DNA from: Flavobacteriales bacterium
GTDB taxonomy: Bacteria; Bacteroidota; Bacteroidia; Flavobacteriales_E; Vicingaceae
Reading direction: 5' to 3'
Length of the DNA: 64,000 nucleotides
Assembly (NCBI GenBank): GCA_013359255.1
Contig: JABWCF010000002.1
Span: 1-64,000 of the forward strand
Every line of letters begins with the position of its first letter. The stretch's first letter is position 1. Below the pieces are notes generated by a model. The model had not been told where the DNA came from. It saw nothing but the letters and a program-made list of their open reading frames with translations, and made no database searches. The translations under genes were made by a program, and so were the position numbers. Shown piece after piece: positions 61,912 through 64,000 of this stretch.

Positions 61912-62925
61912 ATGAAAATTATCATACCAATGGCCGGAATGGGTAAGCGAATGCGGCCACACACACTTACAACCCCAAAACCTCTTTTACCAATTGCCGG
62001 AAAACCCATAGTACAAAGATTGGCCGAAGACATTACTGCCGTTTGCGAAGAAAAAGTAGAAGAAATAGCCTTTATCATAGGTCGCTTTGGAGAAGAAACC
62101 GAAAAAAACCTGCTTGCTATCGCCTCTAGTCTTGGAGCAAAAGGTAAAATCTTTTATCAGGACGAGGCTTTAGGTACAGCACACGCCATTCTTTGTGCAA
62201 AAGAAAGCCTAAATGGAAAAGTAATTATTGCGTTTGCCGATACCCTTTTTAGAGCCGATTTTAAACTGAACGAAAACGAAGATGGTATTGTGTGGGTTCA
62301 GCAAATTAAAGACCCTAGTGCTTTTGGCGTTGTAAAACTCGATGCCGAAGGAAAAATTACCGATTTTATTGAAAAACCTAAAGACTTTATTTCTGACCTC
62401 GCCATTATTGGCATTTATTATTTCCACGATGGAGATAATTTAAAAAGCGAACTGCAATACCTCCTCGATAATAACATAAAAGAAAAAGGGGAATACCAAC
62501 TTACCAACGCCCTCGAAAACATGAAAAATAAAGGCCTTCGCTTTGCTGCCGGCAAAGTAACCGAATGGCTCGATTGCGGAAACAAAGATGTAACAGTTTA
62601 TACCAATCAGCGCATTTTAGAGTTTATTAAACAAAAAGAAAATCTTATAAATCCAAAATCCATTATACAAAACAGCAAAATAATAGAGCCCTGCTTTATC
62701 GGAGAAAATGCAGAAATAATAAACTCTACCGTTGGCCCCCACGTATCGGTAGGGAAGGGAACCATTATTACAAACAGCACCATTACAAACAGTATCATTA
62801 GTGAAAACACACGTATAACCAATGCCACCCTAACGAACTCTATGCTAGGTAATTTTGTAGAATACGTTGGCTTTAACGGTACAGAAAAACAGGTAAGTAT
62901 TGGGGATTATACCACCATAAAATAA
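61912..62925 (+). CDS. Sugar-phosphate nucleotidyltransferase
   Basis: 337 residues. Nucleotide-loop MKIIIPMAGMGKRMRPHTLTTPKPLLPIAGKPI (GxGxRxxPxTxxxPKPxxP), the sugar-binding DEALGTAHAIL and FADTLFRADF regions, and a C-terminal left-handed beta-helix built of hexapeptide repeats (ISENTRITNATLTNSM). It activates a sugar phosphate (dTDP-glucose, GDP-mannose or UDP-sugar; not distinguishable here) for surface glycan synthesis, consistent with the upstream flippase. Follows dut by 18 bases. Confidence 0.9.
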   Translation: MKIIIPMAGMGKRMRPHTLTTPKPLLPIAGKPIVQRLAEDITAVCEEKVEEIAFIIGRFGEETEKNLLAIASSLGAKGKIFYQDEALGTAHAILCAKESLNGKVIIAFADTLFRADFKLNENEDGIVWVQQIKDPSAFGVVKLDAEGKITDFIEKPKDFISDLAIIGIYYFHDGDNLKSELQYLLDNNIKEKGEYQLTNALENMKNKGLRFAAGKVTEWLDCGNKDVTVYTNQRILEFIKQKENLINPKSIIQNSKIIEPCFIGENAEIINSTVGPHVSVGKGTIITNSTITNSIISENTRITNATLTNSMLGNFVEYVGFNGTEKQVSIGDYTTIK

Positions 62926-62930
62926 ATGCA

Positions 62931-64000
62931 TTGATAAAATCGCTTTTAAAATATTTTCTAATTACCTCTCTTTTTTTTGTTTCCTGCAAAACATCTAAAC
63001 ACTCCGGAAACAAAAATGCAGCCGACCGTGATTTTTCTGAAAAAGACCAAGTTAAATTCGAACATTACTTTTTTAATGCATCAAAAGAAAAAATACTTGG
63101 TAATTATGAGTTGGCACTTAACCTATTTCTGCAATGTGCCAAAATAAACCCAAAAGAACCCACTCCGCTTTACGAAATAGCCCTTATTTACGAACAAAAC
63201 AATGATGCAACATCTGCTTTACCTTTTGCAGAAAAAGCAAGCCAATTAGATCCGGATAATTATTGGTTTCAACTGTTATACGGCCAGGTTTTATATAAAA
63301 ATAATCAGGTAGCCAAATCCATCAAAGTATTCGAAAAATTGTTAGAAAGAAACCCAAAAGAACTGGAATTGGCCTTCAATTTAGCCGGTATTTATACTTA
63401 CGAAAAACTTCGGGAAGCGATAAGCCTTTATGATCGTATTGAATCGCAAATAGGAATTTCTGAAGATATTTCTTATCAAAAACAACAACTCTACCTCAAG
63501 CTCAACGATGTGGAAGGGGCTGCAAGTGAAATAAAAAAATTGATTCTGGCTTTTCCTACCGAAACAAAATACTATGGAGTATTGGGCGATATTTATTTTA
63601 CCAACGGACAAGAAGAAAACGCATTGGAAATATATCAGAAAGTATTAAAAATAGACCCTGAAGCACCTTTTGTACATCTCTCGCTTGCCGATTACTACCG
63701 TAAAAAAGGCCAAAAAGCCTTATCGTACGAGCATCTGATGCTCGCCTTTAAAAATCCCGAATTAGACATTGATACCAAAATGAAAATTTTGCTTTCGTAC
63801 TATTCCCTAAGTAATAACAACGATGAATTAAAAAAACAAGCCTTTGAACTTTGCGATATACTTACAGGGGTTCACCCCAATGATGCCAAATCATATTCTA
63901 TTTACGGAGACTTTTTATACCGAGATGGGCAACTTAAAGAATCAAGAGAAGCCTTTAAAAAATCTGTTTCATTAGATCAAAGTAGGTTTCCTGTATGGAA
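62931..64000 (+). CDS. TPR lipoprotein (3' end beyond window)
   Basis: At least 356 codons, open to the end of the window. Starts at TTG (62931), 5 bases after the nucleotidyltransferase stop. Signal peptide with lipobox FFVSCKTSKH, then degenerate 34-residue tetratricopeptide repeats (YELALNLFLQCAKINPKEPTPLYEIALIYEQ; VAKSIKVFEKLLERNPKELELAFNLAGIY; ALEIYQKVLKIDPEAPFVHLSLADYYRKKG). Such repeats bind partner proteins in the periplasm or at a membrane. In related genomes this gene is commonly followed by DUF4292 and EnvC-like peptidase genes, so an envelope role is likely (from memory of synteny). Confidence 0.8.
   Translation, partial: MIKSLLKYFLITSLFFVSCKTSKHSGNKNAADRDFSEKDQVKFEHYFFNASKEKILGNYELALNLFLQCAKINPKEPTPLYEIALIYEQNNDATSALPFAEKASQLDPDNYWFQLLYGQVLYKNNQVAKSIKVFEKLLERNPKELELAFNLAGIYTYEKLREAISLYDRIESQIGISEDISYQKQQLYLKLNDVEGAASEIKKLILAFPTETKYYGVLGDIYFTNGQEENALEIYQKVLKIDPEAPFVHLSLADYYRKKGQKALSYEHLMLAFKNPELDIDTKMKILLSYYSLSNNNDELKKQAFELCDILTGVHPNDAKSYSIYGDFLYRDGQLKESREAFKKSVSLDQSRFPVW

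Noticed and set aside
1-64000. CRISPR arrays, insertion sequences, integrases, toxin-antitoxin or defence gene sets
   Set aside because: None found: no regular repeats with spacers, no transposase or integrase motifs, no restriction or abortive-infection genes. The window looks like a stable chromosomal region.

Overview
The window is AT-rich, densely coded DNA from a member of the phylum Bacteroidota, probably an environmental lineage using the type IX secretion system (T9SS) rather than a gut Bacteroides. Signs of this are PorZ, several proteins ending in T9SS sorting domains, a long-type IspG with an inserted domain, a cytochrome b558-type succinate dehydrogenase, DUF5686, DUF3127 and DUF4256 proteins, GH3-family and carboxynorspermidine synthase genes, and promoter boxes of the TAnnTTTG kind. 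No tRNA, rRNA, CRISPR array, insertion sequence or prophage was seen. No gap between genes exceeds 300 bases.

Layout. 1-9.2 kb: the start of a secreted protein, ispG, a nitroreductase, a PolB-like exonuclease, a lipoprotein, a double-ATPase peptide ABC transporter protein, and two lipoproteins, one with a GH16-type EIDFE motif. 9.3-16.3 kb: sdhCAB, an aminotransferase plus omega-amidase pair, an outer-membrane barrel, ubiX and a small conserved protein. 16.4-24.8 kb (minus strand): a vWA-like gene split by one in-frame stop, then the translation cluster rplM-rpsI-rpsB-tsf-pyrH-frr, a T9SS-exported nuclease-like protein, an OB-fold DUF3127 protein with an SSB-like tail, and carboxynorspermidine synthase. 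25-30 kb: M23 peptidase, GH3 protein, DUF1573/vWA protein and dxr, tightly packed. 30-39.6 kb: radical SAM/SPASM protein, DUF5686 barrel, lipoprotein, a T9SS cargo protein, murI and two Skp/OmpH chaperones. 39.7-48.4 kb: mnmG, a perfect parS-like 16-mer, a glycosyltransferase/YfhO operon, porZ and recO. 48.4-56.4 kb: a TonB receptor unit, DUF4256, and two T9SS surface proteins, the second a YadA-head/S74 adhesin broken at a run of eight Gs. 56.4-64 kb: lgt, a probably frameshifted membrane lipoprotein gene, a crotonase, and an envelope operon (flippase, dut, sugar nucleotidyltransferase, TPR lipoprotein) that runs off the end.

How they fit together. Much of the window serves the cell envelope: isoprenoid precursors (ispG, dxr), peptidoglycan (murI, M23), lipoprotein maturation (lgt), outer-membrane chaperones (Skp pair), T9SS export (porZ and its cargo) and surface glycans (flippase, glycosyltransferase, YfhO). 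The most notable observations are the parS site next to mnmG, the two G8 tracts in an adhesin gene (out of frame) and a flippase gene (in frame), which suggest phase variation of the surface, and two further genes interrupted by single lesions.
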